DNA of 64,000 bases from Limnoperna fortunei (GCA_944474755.1 OX104112.1:93447756-93511755), one strand, 5' to 3'. Shown: positions 33,446 through 45,107, numbered from the stretch's first letter. Program-made: numbers and translations. Notes: a model not told the origin generated them from the letters alone.

Positions 33446-34164
33446 TGTTAATGAAAATAAAATAAAACGTTGATGAAGTTATTTTCTTACTGTTAATGTA
33501 TTTGTGCTGCTAACTTTCAAATACTCAATGACTCAATTAGTTAATAACCGGAATTCGAAATCAATGGATATCTTTTTTTAAGTGGAATTTAGTTGAGCAC
33601 TGTGCTTTTAAAAAATTTAAAATGTATGGAAATATAGTTTTTAAATACTCCATTCCTTTTAAAACATCCATGTCTGTTTACAGAGAAACCAAGTGTAATA
33701 CACAGGCATCTTAGGCGATAACTATATGCAGGAACAATATATACTATAAACTTAAGTATAAGCTGTTCCTGCTACATGTAAATGTGATTATTTTTTAGGC
33801 AACAATCTGACCGTAGTTTTGAAGTCCAAATATTTGTAATACAGATGACTTTTGTATTGCTCGTTTTAAGTATCCCTGTTTATGTTACGATTTACACAAT
33901 TTATTGTGTCTGCATTGCTTACATCTTTTTAATTTATCTATTGGAGTTTATTGATAGCAATACCGGGTTCATATCATTTCTCGCGGAATCAGTTACTTAA
34001 ATCGCGGGAAAGAGTAATCAATTCGCGGATATTTAAATCGCGGGAAAGAGTAATCAATTCGCGGAAACTTAAAAGAAAAGAAAAAAACAGCGGTATCAAC
34101 TCTTTAAACTTTACCAATCAAATACATGTACATTACAAGACCAAGCGATAGCTGATAAAATTAG
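33446..34164. other. AT-rich DNA with small tandem repeat
   Basis: No gene recognised. At about 33995-34070 the phrase AATCGCGGGAAAGAGTAATC is present twice, followed each time by AATTCGCGGA, a short two-copy tandem repeat that makes a spurious ORF. Confidence 0.6.
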
Positions 34165-34940
34165 AATATTGATTGATTGGATGTCTGCTTTACGTCCCGC
34201 GATCATAATTTTAACTTTATTGTAGATTCCTTTCTGCTCCTCTCTCTTTCCGCTTTATTTGTATCATCTCGCCTTAAATACCTGGTTCAATGTTAATGTT
34301 AAACATAACCCCATCCCCCCTTTTACTGTTTTTTCTCTTTTATTGTAATTGTATTTTTGCTATTATATTTGTTCTGAATATTGCATGATATTTATCTTAC
34401 ATGTTAAAATGTATTGTATGTATGTATGTATTTAATTATGTGCTGACGTATGCATGTATATGTAGCATTCATTGTGTTATATGGAGAGGATAAGATAAGT
34501 TGTGATAACTTGTATCCGATCCAGTGTTATAACTTTATGGCAATAAATATGTTTAAATTAAATTACGTCCAGCGAGCAGTATTTCAGCTATATTCAGGAC
34601 GGGAACAAGTAAACAAACAATAAATCAACGGAAAAAGGGGGTGGGATGGGTCACAGGGAATAGATTTTTGACTGCCACTGGAAAAGTATGGAGTTTTGGG
34701 TAGAGGCGGAAAAGTTAGCCTTTTGTAGCGGCTACAATGAGCCTACTATTTTTCGAAATCTACAAAAGGGGTCTTTATCGTGCAAGGAGCGTGGCACTTT
34801 CCAAACACGTTACTCATTACGATCCGCGGTCAGGCTTTCCGCATTATGACCTGACAACCCCCCAATGAGAGGGTCTCCCCTTTCCGCCACCCGGGAACGC
34901 GCTGGGCTGCTCTGTGGGTCGAGCACTGGAACCCTCCTAG
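34165..34940 (+). mobile_element. second copy of the 32888-type repeat, split by a LINE tail
   Basis: Shares TTGATTGGATGTCTGCTTTACGTCC-type start, CAGCGAGCAGTATTTCAGC, TGCCACTGGAAAAGTATGG, GTGCAAGGAGCGTGGCACTT and GGTCAGGCTTTCCGCATTAT with the 32888 copy. It is interrupted at 34198-34562. Confidence 0.75.
34198..34562 (+). mobile_element. LINE 3' tail inserted in the repeat
   Basis: This segment, ending GGCAATAAATATGTTTAAAT, splits the 32888-type repeat and is flanked by TTACGTCC on both sides (34190-34197 and 34563-34570). The GGCAATAAA..A-rich end is typical of LINE 3' tails. It carries no ORF, so it is a severely 5'-truncated copy. Confidence 0.7.
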
Positions 34941-35040
34941 TATGGTCCCAGTAAAATTAGAAAATATTAAGTTGACGAAACAGCAAACAATTTCGAAGTT
35001 CATCACATTTTCTCACATATAAATTTCCTTACGATTCCAT

Positions 35041-35334
35041 GACATCTCGGACCAAAATAAATTCGGACTATTGCATATTCGGACCATAACAAATTCGGAC
35101 TACACAAATTCGGATCATCACATATTCGGACCATTGCCAATTCGGACTACCTTAAAAACACATGAGTTTTGTTTGTAGTTTTTCTATATTTTGTATTTAT
35201 TTGTAGTTTCTGCTCAATAATGTGATGCATTGGGGTTATGTGTGTTAAATTGTACAAGTTTATTTCCGAAATAGATGTAGATATATATATATATATAGAT
35301 ATATTATATGGTTGTCACAATACTTAGACGTTTG

Positions 35335-35368
<34 letters not shown>

Positions 35369-36487
35369 GTACTCAGTTTTATTTAAAATTTATATCAGTC
35401 ATAAAAGACATAAGATTTAATTTTTTATTTTATATCTTTATAGTCATAACAATCACATGTAACAAAACAAAGAAAGTTATTTATTTAACAATATAACTAT
35501 AGAAATAGCATTGATCATATTAATCAAACATATTTACGCACAACACAAACAAGCACAAATATATACACAAGACTGTATAAGATAAAAAAAAATAAGATTT
35601 ATTGAATAAATTATAATATACTTTTTGATACAAATAAAATGTCATTAAAGATACCAAGGTTAATAGAATTTACAACGCCAGACACGTGCTTAGTCTACAA
35701 ATCAACTTAATATTCAACACGTAAAAGAGTAATTATTGTGATAAAAATGATTTTCAGAAATTTATAATTAAACGTTCTTTACTTATCTACGTCTGTCGTG
35801 CAAAAAATGCATAGAAATTCTGTATATACCCTCTTTACCATTTCTCTATATTGATTGTGTAATACCTGTAATTTAATTACAGATAATTAATATATTGCTT
35901 ATTTTTTTCAGCACGTGCCCAAATGTAATAGATAACCACAATCAACAATCACCTATCAACGATTCTTCAAAAGATTTATGTTATGGAATTTTTGCAAGAG
36001 ATCTATAATTTTAATCTTATTTATCGCTGGCTCTCTCTACGTAGGTGATGAATATAATACTTGTTTGTGAATTTTGATCATTTATATGTTTATTATCTTA
36101 TCTGTAACTTTACATCAGTTTATGTTGTTTCAACATTCGAATTGAGATAATACTGTACCAACCAAGTCTACTTTAAATGCAGGAATGCAGGAGGCCATAG
36201 CTTGTTTCTGTTATACAAACCTCTTCATTAAGTTGATTATACACCAATATCTCTTTTATGTTTTATTTATTTATTTATTATGTACAATCATATTTATTAA
36301 ATAAAATTTCTCTTTTCGCTTCTGTCAACATTGTTTTGTAGTACTATAATTAAAATTTTTTATTTTGTAGTCCGAATTTGTCCACCTTAAAATTGCTTTG
36401 TATAATTAGTAGGCCGAATTTGTTATAGTCCGAATTGGTTATAGTCCGAATAGGTAATAGTCCGAATCTGTTTTGGTCCGAGTTGTC
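35041..36487. mobile_element. 1.45-kb inverted-repeat element with subterminal ATTCGGAC arrays
   Basis: The left end reads GACATCTCGGACCAAAA and is followed by a run of ATTCGGAC(T/C)A units about every 17 bases up to 35150. The right end is the inverse: TAGTCCGAAT units from 36370 to 36470, ending TTTTGGTCCGAGTTGTC. There are about seven units on each side. The interior is AT-rich with (TA)n microsatellites near 35285 and 35340 and no coding ORF, so it is non-autonomous. Family unknown. Confidence 0.85.
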
Positions 36488-36702
36488 CGGTTACCTTTCC
36501 TTACACTCCACAAAATGTGCTTTCTGCTTGTTAAGGCAAACGAGCAGTACAATTTAACGCGTGTTAAACTCTGAAATTAAATTAAACTCAAATGGTAAAT
36601 TTGGTAACATATTTAAGTACGGATTTTTTTTTAAAGCACAGAGTACTAAAATTTATATATACTGAAAACTATCGAAAAGGTTTTGAACTTTTTAGTTTCT
36701 TA

Positions 36703-36870
36703 TTTTGGGTTTAAGCGCCACCGTTTCAGCAGTTTTTCAGGCATTTCAAGGCGTCTACTTTTTTATTGTGGAGGAAGCCGCAGTACCCTGACATTACCTC
36801 CGACACTCATCAGGAAGACTCCCCGTCCATGTCATAAAAAAAAGATTGGAATCTACCACACCCTGCATGC
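36703..36870 (-). mobile_element. diverged SINE-like 3' fragment
   Basis: GGTTTAAGCGCCACCGTTTC, CAGTTTTTCAGGCATTTCA, and TTTTATTGTGGAGGAAGCC follow the order of the 12913 SINE body but with many differences. Confidence 0.55.
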
Positions 36871-37559
36871 AATGATCGATTGTCTAAATCGCGAACTCAG
36901 TGCTGACACTACATGCATTAAACCAATCGTCCGCCAAAGTTGACTCTCAGAACATTAACAAACTGAACTCTTATTTCGTAATGGTCAATTAAAATCTTTT
37001 TTTTTTTAAATTGTCACGGAATACGGACAAAAGTACAATTAAATAAAATGCTCTGGCTGGTGAGTCACGACTATAGGTGTTAATCTCTTTTTATGGGGCA
37101 AATAGAATTTATCGTAGAACTTTGATAACTCCAAACTTAAAATAGTTCAAGAACCGTTCGAGCTATTGGCAGTTCGAGCTACTGAAATTGGATGAAATCT
37201 ATCTTCTGTATTATAAAGAGTTAAATTTTAGATTTATACACTGTGTCTAGTTTTTGTTTTAATTTCCCCACAAACTGGGACTAGTTTATATGTTCCTGTT
37301 TTCAAATCAGTAATTCTCCGCTCCTCTTATATATCTTTATTTCTGATAAACCTTTGTTGGTACAATGGTATACAGGCATAAATACATAACAACAAAAAAT
37401 AGCAATTATGTACACTATTTACAACAAATAACAACAGGACTTAGTCGAGAAAACATAATTTTTGTTTATTTTCCTAATGAATGAACACAATTTTCGTAGT
37501 TTAGACTTTTTTGTGGAAGTCATAATTTCTTTAAATTTTATAACATTAACATTTTTAAG
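36871..37559. other. AT-rich DNA, no gene recognised
   Basis: No coding or clear repeat content apart from the likely 3' end of the adjacent minus-strand LINE fragment in its last 200 bases. Confidence 0.4.
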
Positions 37560-38125
37560 ATATTTTTTGTCAATGCATGACATTATTTTTTTCAGAGAAA
37601 AATGTACATTTTAACGAATAATGAAATTCGTCTCCAAGATCATTTGAATTACAAAGGTTGCATGTTCTAGCCTCTCGCTGAATATTATTCCACCGTTCAG
37701 ATTCGATCGGCAATCTGTGGTTTAAAGTTCTGAATTTGCAAAAAGTTAATAAATCTCTGTCATCTTATATGTCGAAATAACGCTCAAAACTTAAGGATTC
37801 TTTAAATAATCGATAATTTAAAGTTTTAGGAGTATTTTGAGTACTTGCAAACCGGTTTGTTTATATTGATCTTGGAGACAATTTTTACTGCTAGCTTAAG
37901 CCATGCAATATTTAAAAAAGACTGGTCTCTAAAAATAAATGACAAACCACTTTCATTAAAAATTGTTTCTATATGATTTAACCACGGAGAACTAAAGTAG
38001 CAACTATTTGATAAATTCAGAAACAATTTGAATGAAACTGCAGAATCTTTTCCGATTAATGTACGTGCCCAAAATGAAATCATTCGTAGTTTGATATCGA
38101 GTTCTATTGGAAAACGTAACATGTA
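37560..38125 (-). mobile_element. LINE C-terminal fragment
   Basis: On the minus strand 38122-37826 reads FPIELDIKLRMISFWARTL, WLNHIETIFNESGLSFI, and it is continued in another frame by TLNYRLFKESLSFERYF, FCKFRTLNHRLPIESERWN and CNLCNSNDLGDEFHY. This is the typical C-terminal end of LINE pol proteins, with the CCHC finger. One frameshift; 5' part absent. Confidence 0.75.
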
Positions 38126-38589
38126 ATGTTAACAACCATCGAAATTGCAATTAATTTCTGATTAGAAAGTTTTATTTTTTTTAACTTGGATTACATTAAT
38201 GTCTTTAGTCTTTATTCCTGCAAACAATACTACAATAATGGTTACATGCTATTGTCATGAATTGTACTACCTGTCACTAATTGCTGCAGGTATTTAATCA
38301 ATTCTTTGCATTCTTAGTAACGCAAGGTAATTCATTCACATCGATGCCAATTAACAGTTAAATGTCTCATTACAAAAGTACTACAATTGGTAGTTTGACA
38401 GACTTTTAAATATATGAAATGCATAATTATTATTTATAAATGATTCGAATTTGGACGTCAATACAGAGTCTAACGGCATTATTTCATCTTTAGACAGTTT
38501 TATTTGTTGTACAATTCTATTTCTCTTTTGAAGCTTGATCTAAGTGATAAGGACATGCAGCCGTTAAGAACACTTTAAGACACAAGGAT

Positions 38590-38960
38590 TATCATCACAC
38601 TAGTTCCATAGCACTATGAATATGTTCATCAAAAACTTAATATTGTCCGAACCGAATTAAGATGTTCAGCATCAATGTTGAATTATGACCTATACATGGT
38701 AAATATTATATCTGATCCATCTTGTCCCGGTGGATCTAATCGTGAAGATTATAATCAATACTTCTTGGAATGCTCGAAGTATGCTAACATTAGAAATAGA
38801 TTATTTGAAAACCTTCAATGGCTGCCAATCTACTGTCCAGTAAATTAAAAACGTCTTTCATTCGGTAATTCGATATTGTCTAATGAGCTGAACGATCTTG
38901 CTTTTAAGCCTGTTTTTGAGTATTTTACAGGGTTAGAAAGATGCCCCAATGTTTGAATTC
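38590..38960 (+). mobile_element. LINE C-terminal fragment
   Basis: Plus-strand translation gives IVRTELRCSASMLNYDLYMV, then DYNQYFLECSKYANIRNRL and LSNELNDLAFKPVFEYFTG. The C..C..H/Y..C finger-like pattern and the order are those of LINE pol C-termini. It is diverged and lacks the RT core. Confidence 0.7.
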
Positions 38961-39200
38961 TTACTCCCAAGGTTTTTAAATCACACTCATCATTACATCT
39001 ATCACGATCTTTTTAAAAATTTTTATAAATAAATTTTGCGAGAATAATGATTTTTGATTGGCTGGAAAATTTTTTTCTATCAGATGATGGAAAAACAATT
39101 ATCGTTTTTGTGTTTATCTCTTTTTTTTCAAAAATTTCCCGTTACAAAAATAAAATTATTGAGTTTATTCTATTGTTTGAATTTATTTATAAGTATTATC

Positions 39201-39360
39201 TACACAAAATATTTTCTCCAACGAGGAATTACAAAATTTCCGTTGTGCACATTTAATATAAACCGCGGATTATACATTTAATATAATCCGCTACGCAGAA
39301 TATACAATGTGCAAAACGGAAATTGTGTTATCCCTCGACGAAGAAAATATTTTTTGTATA
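39201..39360. repeat. 160-bp inverted-repeat element
   Basis: TACACAAAATATTTTCT, AACGAGGAATTACAAAATTT and CCGTTGTGCAC on the left are mirrored by GTGCAAAACGG, AAATTGTGTTATCCCTCG and GAAAATATTTTTTGTATA on the right. The centre is itself palindromic (GCGGATTATA / TATAATCCGC). Looks like a foldback MITE. Confidence 0.8.
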
Positions 39361-39582
39361 TAATTCTTAATTATTTTTTTTCTATAATATTTGTCCCCAA
39401 ACGTTTTGTTTTACATTTTATGTGTAATTTCTAACAAACATAATATAATTTGTATTGTATAACTATGTATCCTGCTCCACCAATATATTTTTGTAACATA
39501 CTGTATACTGGATGAAGACTTCAAAAGTTTGATTAATTTGTATCTTATCCTATTTGCATATCTGAGCAAATAAAAGATGTAT

Positions 39583-39672
39583 AAACTAAACTATCATCAT
39601 ACGAATCAAACTTTTGTTTCATTAAGTTCTAAACTATCATCATACGAATCAAACTTTTGTTTCATTAAGTTC
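39583..39672 (+). repeat. 43-bp direct duplication
   Basis: AAACTATCATCATACGAATC and the next 23 bases (ending CATTAAGTTCT) are present twice in tandem without mismatch seen. A second small duplication (TTCAAATTTAAAAGCATT plus GGGGCTTTGAG) lies at 39748-39808. Confidence 0.85.
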
Positions 39673-39819
39673 TACTAAGATGGTAAGCAGTATAATGTTT
39701 GCGCCTCTAGAGCTATAATTTAAACAAAATAAGAGAAATTTCTGTAACTTCAAATTTAAAAGCATTGGGGCTTTGAGTTCAAATTTAAAAGCATTTGGGG
39801 CTTTGAGATCTTACCTAGT

Positions 39820-41935
39820 TTACCTAATCTCGAGGTCTGCGTCTGGGCCTGTGGCCCCTCTGACCCATCTATTTCTGTTTTCTCTACCTACACCCGAGTC
39901 TTTGTAGATATCTGGCGTGAATTTGATACTGAGGTTTTTCCAGTGGTCGTTTAGATTACTTTTGAATGCATTGACAGTTTTGCACCACTATTTTCTGGGG
40001 CAATTTATTCCATGTGTCGACAATCCTGTGTGAAACAGTATTTCCCTGTGTTTGTTCTGGAGTATTTCTTGTATATTTTGTGTTTATGTCCTCTTGTAGT
40101 TGTTGGTCTGGTTGGAAAGATTTTGTTGTTGTCTACTTTGTCGATATTGTTAATTATCCTGAAGGTTTCCACCATGTCTTCCCTTAGTCTCCTTTATTGT
40201 AGCGATGGAATTCCTAGTGTTTTTAGTCTCTCGCTATAACTGAGATGTTGGATGTTTTTGACCAACTTCGTTGCTCTCCTTTGAACGTTTTCTATTTGAA
40301 TAGCTTCTTTTTTATAGATGACTGACCATACATTGCTACCATATTCTAGGTGCGGACGTACTATACTTTTGTAGAGTGGTAGAAACATATCTTTGTCCAT
40401 ATATTTGAAACTTCTCTTAATCAATCCTAGTCTCTGATTCGCCTTTTTTTTGTCTGTGTGTTTATGTGTTTTTGGAATATTAGTTTATCATCAATGATGA
40501 TTCCGAGATCCTTTTCTTCGCTGGATTGTTTTATATCTTCATTACCCATTTTGTATTTGGTACCAGTGGGCGGCCCTAAGTGTACATGTTTACATTTTGC
40601 TGAGTTGTCAGTAACCAATCATTTGACCACTGTATTAATTTGTTTATATCACCTTGCAGGTTTTCTCCATCTTCTTGATTGTCTACCACAGCGTTTAGTT
40701 TAGTGTCGTCTGCAAATAGCTTGGCTATGTTGGTTATGGCATCTGGGAGGTCGTTAATGTATATGAAAAATAGAGTGGGGCCCATGACACTTCCTTGTGG
40801 GATCCCACTTGATACGTCTGCGCAGTCTGATTCACTCCCGTTTAAAACGACCTTTTGTGTTCTTTTCGATAGGAACTTTTCTATCCAACCCAGTAAATTT
40901 CCAGTAATACCATATCATTCTAGCTTCTTAATGAGGCGTCGATGAGGTACAGTATCAAATGCCTTTTGAAAATCAAGATATATCGTATCTATAGAGTGGT
41001 GTGAGTCAAGCTTTTCGGTCCAGTCCTCCAAAACTTCAATAAGTTGAGTTATGCATGGTCTTTCTTTCCTAAAACCGTGTTGGTGGTCCGTGAAAAGTTT
41101 GTTGTTTTCCATATGATCCATCAGCTCGTCTCTGACAAATTTCTCCATGGTCTTGCATATTATCGACGTGAGGCTGATGGGGCGATTGTTTGTTACATCT
41201 TTTTGGACCCTTTATTGTGAATTGGTGTTACATTTGCCGTTTTCCAACTTTTTGGTATTTTCTTGGTTTCTAGGGACTTCCTGAATATATGCATTAGTGG
41301 CTCCGATAGTGAATTTGCTGTTTCTTTTACATATTTTGGGTGTATTTGGTCTGGTCCTGGGGATTTGGACTCTTTCATCTTAGATAGATATTTCTGATTT
41401 TTTTGCTGATCAAAATCTACAGATTCGATATGAATTTCCGTCCTTCTTTCGAATTGTGGGATTTGCTGGTTGGGGTTTTCTTGTGTGAAGACACTTTTAA
41501 AGAAATCGTTCAGTAATTCTGCCTTCTTTTTTATCATCAGATTGCATATCACCTTTTTCGTCCAGTATGCACGGTATACTTTCCTTGGTTTTTGTTTTCG
41601 ATTGTATGTACTTCCAGAATATTTTATGGTCGTCTTTCATTTTTGTCGCTGTTGAACGTTCATAGTTGTATTTTGAAACTCTAACTAGGTTATTTGCTCT
41701 TTGTTTAGCTCTTTCGTATACTTCTTTGTTTGTTTGGTTTTTGCAATACTTAAATTTTTTCCATCTCTACGTTTTTCACAGATTGCTTCTAACGCTTCCT
41801 CAGTCATCCATGGGGTATCGAAGTTTTGTGGTCTAGAATTGCACTCTGGTATGTTTTCAGTATACGTTTCTGATATTTTGTCGGCAAAAATATTCCATAC
41901 ATCATCAATATCCCCTGACATTCAGCATTCCAGTC
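39820..41935 (-). mobile_element. LINE (CR1/Jockey-like) on minus strand, broken pol
   Basis: Minus-strand pieces in order: MSGDIDDVWNIFADKI and FDTPWMTEEALEAICEKRRD (41921-41685), then KSPGPDQIHPKYVKETANSL (41552-41193), HGFRKERPCITQLIEVL and DTIYLDFQKAFDTVPHRRL (41148-40915), GPTLFFIYINDLPD with LFADDTK, the RT catalytic motif (40785-40576), and VRPHLEYGSNVWSV with RRATKLV (40424-40194). Three or more frame breaks separate them. The endonuclease region is mostly absent, so it is 5'-truncated. It lies in the interval between the two ABHD genes. Confidence 0.88.
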
Positions 41936-41989
41936 AATGTCTGATATATATATAGTTGTTTGTTTATGGCCTTGTAATTTCCTTTAAAA

Positions 41990-42590
41990 AAGCTGCGTTT
42001 CAATGGACCGTGTCTATGTGTGTGCGAACTCAGAAACTAACACCACTGGCTTATTTGTAAATGTTTTAGTGCTTTAGTTAGTTTTATATTGTGTGTAGTT
42101 TAAAAGTTGTCTTATCTTTTATACCTATATAGCGTTTCCCCCTTTTATTTCCCCTTTACTATTGTAACTTTCCTAAAAGTATCACTCTTTTTCGTTTGTT
42201 TCTTATTCCATCATTTAACCTTTGTTTTATTATATCATTGTCAGACATGTTTATATTTATTGTCCACAAATTATAGATATATATTTGTTTGTTTGTTTAA
42301 AAATCATGTTAAACCAGCCCGGCTTTCAGCAATATTCACCATTCAAGCAAAACAGATTGGTTAGCCTGGGTATCCGATGTGACAATATCAGGTCTCCACA
42401 CGTTTTGACTACATATTTCAAGAACTTTATAAATTCATTAACAATTACTAATAGCAGAGAGACATGAAACAAGATTTCTTGATTTCTATATTGAAAGTCA
42501 GACTCCGATGAGTGAAGTTTTTGCTTGCATTTTTTATTATTCAATATTGTACCTTTTAAATACGAAAATACAGCAGAAAAAATGTATCCA
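41990..42590. other. AT-rich DNA, no gene recognised
   Basis: Low-complexity T-rich sequence with a (TTTG)n tract at 42284-42299 followed by a weak SINE-like segment (GTTAAACCAGCCCGGCTTTC). Open frames here are not convincing. Confidence 0.4.
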
Positions 42591-42594
42591 AGAT

Positions 42595-43145
42595 AACATA
42601 AAAAATAAATCAATCAAAAAAAACAAAGAACCCCCCCCCCCCAGAAAGTGAGTAACTCGAACCCAATAAAAACTATGCAACTCTTATTGTGTACTTTTGC
42701 AGGTTCTCTGGACGTGAAAGGAGTGCTTCTTATTAGACACCCCGAGTTACTCATTGTAAAGTCTAGGAAAAAGTCAAATCCATGCAGGAATAGAAAGGAC
42801 TACATAATGTTCGGTCGTATCTGAGAGATTGATTTTCCATAACGATTAATTAAGTCATGTTGACGACCATAGAACTTCTGGAGAGATAACATCAAAATGT
42901 ACAACAAACCCTTGTTTGAGTAGTAATAGTAGTCAACAGCAGTGATTGATATAAGTTGTAAAATGTACATAGCACACGCTGTCCAGAGCTGCTAAAATGT
43001 AGCTACAATAATGTAGCTCCTTTTTTATGGGCGGAAAAAGGAGCAACATTATTGTAGCTAGCTATAAAATGTTGCTATCGATGAACCTGAAGTTGACAAC
43101 TGGAAAGTTGAAGTCATCACGTTTGTTGTAGAGCGAGTCTAGTTT
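42595..43145 (+). repeat. dispersed repeat, copy 1
   Basis: Shares with 60600-61045 the phrases CTTATTAGACACCC, GAGTTACTCA, AAAAGTCAAATCCA, GGTCGTATCTGAGA / CGATCGTATTTGAGA, AATTAAGTC, GGAGAGATAACATCAA, ACAACAAACCCTTG and AGTCAACAGCAGTGAT. Non-coding. It contains the hairpin insertion at 43000. Confidence 0.8.
43000..43060. mobile_element. 61-bp hairpin (foldback) insertion
   Basis: Arms TAGCTACAATAATGTAGCTC.. (43000-43025) and ..GAGCAACATTATTGTAGCTA (43035-43060) pair with one mismatch over 26 bases around a 9-base loop. TAAAATG occurs on both sides. The related repeat at 60960-60990 has the site without the hairpin. Confidence 0.8.
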
Positions 43146-44027
43146 GTAATTTTCCCGAGTCTATTTCTATTCTAAAATTAGGTATAAGTAATAGGTCGAC
43201 CTAAGGGACTGGTTAATATTAATTTGGGGGGAGGGGTTTACAAAAGGTTGTTGTAATACATCAGATGTGTTATAAAAGTTGGTGTCCTATCTAGTGAATA
43301 ATTTTATTGTTCAAATTCAGTATTTATGTTTGTTTAACAAATAGTTCGATTACAATATATTGGTTTTGAATAAAAACGTCAGATCAAAATTTGTGTTTTC
43401 ATTGATGGTATTGTTATGAAAAAACTGGCTGTCCTATCAGTGCTGAAAATAATAACAATTGGAGTCCTATATATATGCCAGCACAGGGACACAGCCTGGC
43501 CAGCATAAAAAAGTATGTGTTCTATTGCATTTTGCACCGGTCCTACAACCCCAATAAATATTGACCGGTCCCTATAAGCGTATTGGTGGTGTATTCGAAT
43601 TCAAGCTCGCCAGGGTAAATTGAAAGCAAATAGTCACAAAATTTACCATTGTTTAGGGAAAAAACAACAGGTCGGCGAGGAGAGTAACACAAGAAGTACC
43701 CATTGGAATACGAGCAGTCTGTTGAAAAACATGTCATCGAAACGAATATGATGTGTAAAAAAAATATTAACATTTGATAGATTCGGCCTTTAGTATCTTT
43801 ATTATTTGATGTATAGTCACTCATGACGAATTAAGTTCAGTCACGGCTAATTACCATGTATAATTTATATGTTCTCTTTCCGTTTTTCTTAAAAAAGAAG
43901 CGTTTAATAAGCCTGGTTTTAAGCTGCATATGAGGGATGGCCATGAGTATCGAAAAGTCAAATAGTTGTTAATGCTGTTTCATTGGTGCATTGGAAAAGA
44001 GATCCAGACCATATGGACGTGTAAAAA
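43146..44027. other. no gene recognised
   Basis: AT-rich sequence between repeat copies. The small open frame at 43824-43543 (minus) has no recognisable domain and is probably chance. Confidence 0.4.
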
Positions 44028-44028
44028 T

Positions 44029-44106
44029 CGATTTTGTTAGTGTGGCAGCCTATACTGTGATGATTTTGTTATAGTGTGGAGCTCCTCCCACACTATAATA
44101 AAATCG
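44029..44106. mobile_element. 78-bp inverted-repeat element
   Basis: TCGATTTTGTTAGTGTGG at the left and CCACACTATAATAAAATCGA at the right are inverted copies; an inner inverted copy (GATTTTGTTATAGTGTGG) lies between. It directly abuts the first CCCAGTATC of the cluster. No target duplication seen. Confidence 0.7.
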
Positions 44107-44116
44107 ACCCAGTATC

Positions 44117-44180
44117 AGGGTTTCTGTGTCCAAATGTTCGTGGACACATGTGGATACAGAAACACTGACTTGTGAGGATG
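44117..44180. mobile_element. 64-bp relic of the CATCCTCACAAGTCAGGG MITE family
   Basis: The right end GACTTGTGAGGATG is the terminal sequence of the MITE at 14306. GTTTCTGTGTCC is mirrored by GGATACAGAAAC. The left terminal bases are missing. It is flanked by CCCAGTATC (44108-44116 and 44181-44189). Confidence 0.8.
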
Positions 44181-44189
44181 CCCAGTATC

Positions 44190-44287
44190 CAATCTAATTA
44201 AAATTATATCTTCACTTGGCTCCCCCCTTACGGCGAGAATAGCACAAAGTGGGAGCCAAGTGACGGAATATAATTTTAATTAGATTG
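44190..44287. mobile_element. 98-bp palindromic MITE with 9-bp duplication
   Basis: CAATCTAATTAAAATTATAT then TCACTTGGCTCCC is mirrored by GGGAGCCAAGTGA then ATATAATTTTAATTAGATTG. The arms are about 36 bases. CCCAGTATC lies directly on both sides (44181-44189 and 44288-44296). Confidence 0.9.
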
Positions 44288-44404
44288 CCCAGTATCATTC
44301 GATATCGCAAGTAAATAGATTTGTACAAGTCCATGTGTCCAGACCTCAAGATGTCTACCAGGTCTTTTGAATTTTTTTTAAATATCCACATTCTAAAATA
44401 GGCT

Positions 44405-44655
44405 ATGGACCCAACACATTACATAACAACACTTCCACCATCAGCTACAAGACACACACACAATCTTCAGTATCAAACTTTCTCCACTACAACAAACTAT
44501 TTTAAATACAGTTTTTTTTCCTTACACACTGGTTCTCTGGAATTCCTTACCTGTCAACTTTGGATCAGTTTATTTAATCACAGATCCAAACTTAGGGCGT
44601 ATTTGTTAGGGCAAAACCAGTTTCAGTTTTGTTTAAATTGTTACATTATATAATT
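44405..44655 (+). mobile_element. Jockey-type LINE extreme 3' fragment
   Basis: THNLQYQTFSTTTNYFKYSF followed by a segment near FFSLHTGSLEFLTCQLW resembles the C-terminal end of Jockey LINE pol (compare LRQQSFFPRTIRNWNSQPLD in the 47552 copy). Only the last ~80 codons are present. Confidence 0.65.
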
Positions 44656-45107
44656 AATATCAGAATAGATAATTGTTTGTATATTTGTAAATATTTTCAG
44701 TTTTCCATGTGCTCTTTATGTTTATTATTTAAAATTAAGTAAATGATTTTTGTTACCTTTTTAAATTTTTTTATTTTATTTAATATTTTCTTCCATGGCC
44801 GTTGCATAGTCATCAGCAATTGATGGAGCAACGTATGATGTAGATTCGGATGTAAAAAATTTGTTTACAAGGTAAACATATAACAAAATATACAATTTCC
44901 CAGTCAATCTCTTTTCTTCTTTTCGGTTTATGGATTGCACAGTTATACTTTATCACGGGTACTTTTTTTTACAAACACCGGATTCTACTACGTTCTATAT
45001 GCTGACCGTTCTAATTTTCTACCTATCTCTATGTAAACTGTGCTGACTAAATGTCACAATTCGCAAGACCAGCTTTTGATTTGCGCAGTGGTCACTGATT
45101 TACGGCC
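44656..45107 (+). promoter_or_regulatory. upstream region of ABHD copy B
   Basis: The sequence just upstream of the proposed copy B start is less repetitive than its surroundings and becomes GC-richer from 45040 on. No core promoter element can be assigned with confidence. Confidence 0.3.

Noticed and set aside
40012..40239. Plus-strand membrane-protein-like open frames
   Set aside because: They are antisense shadows of the minus-strand LINE reverse transcriptase.
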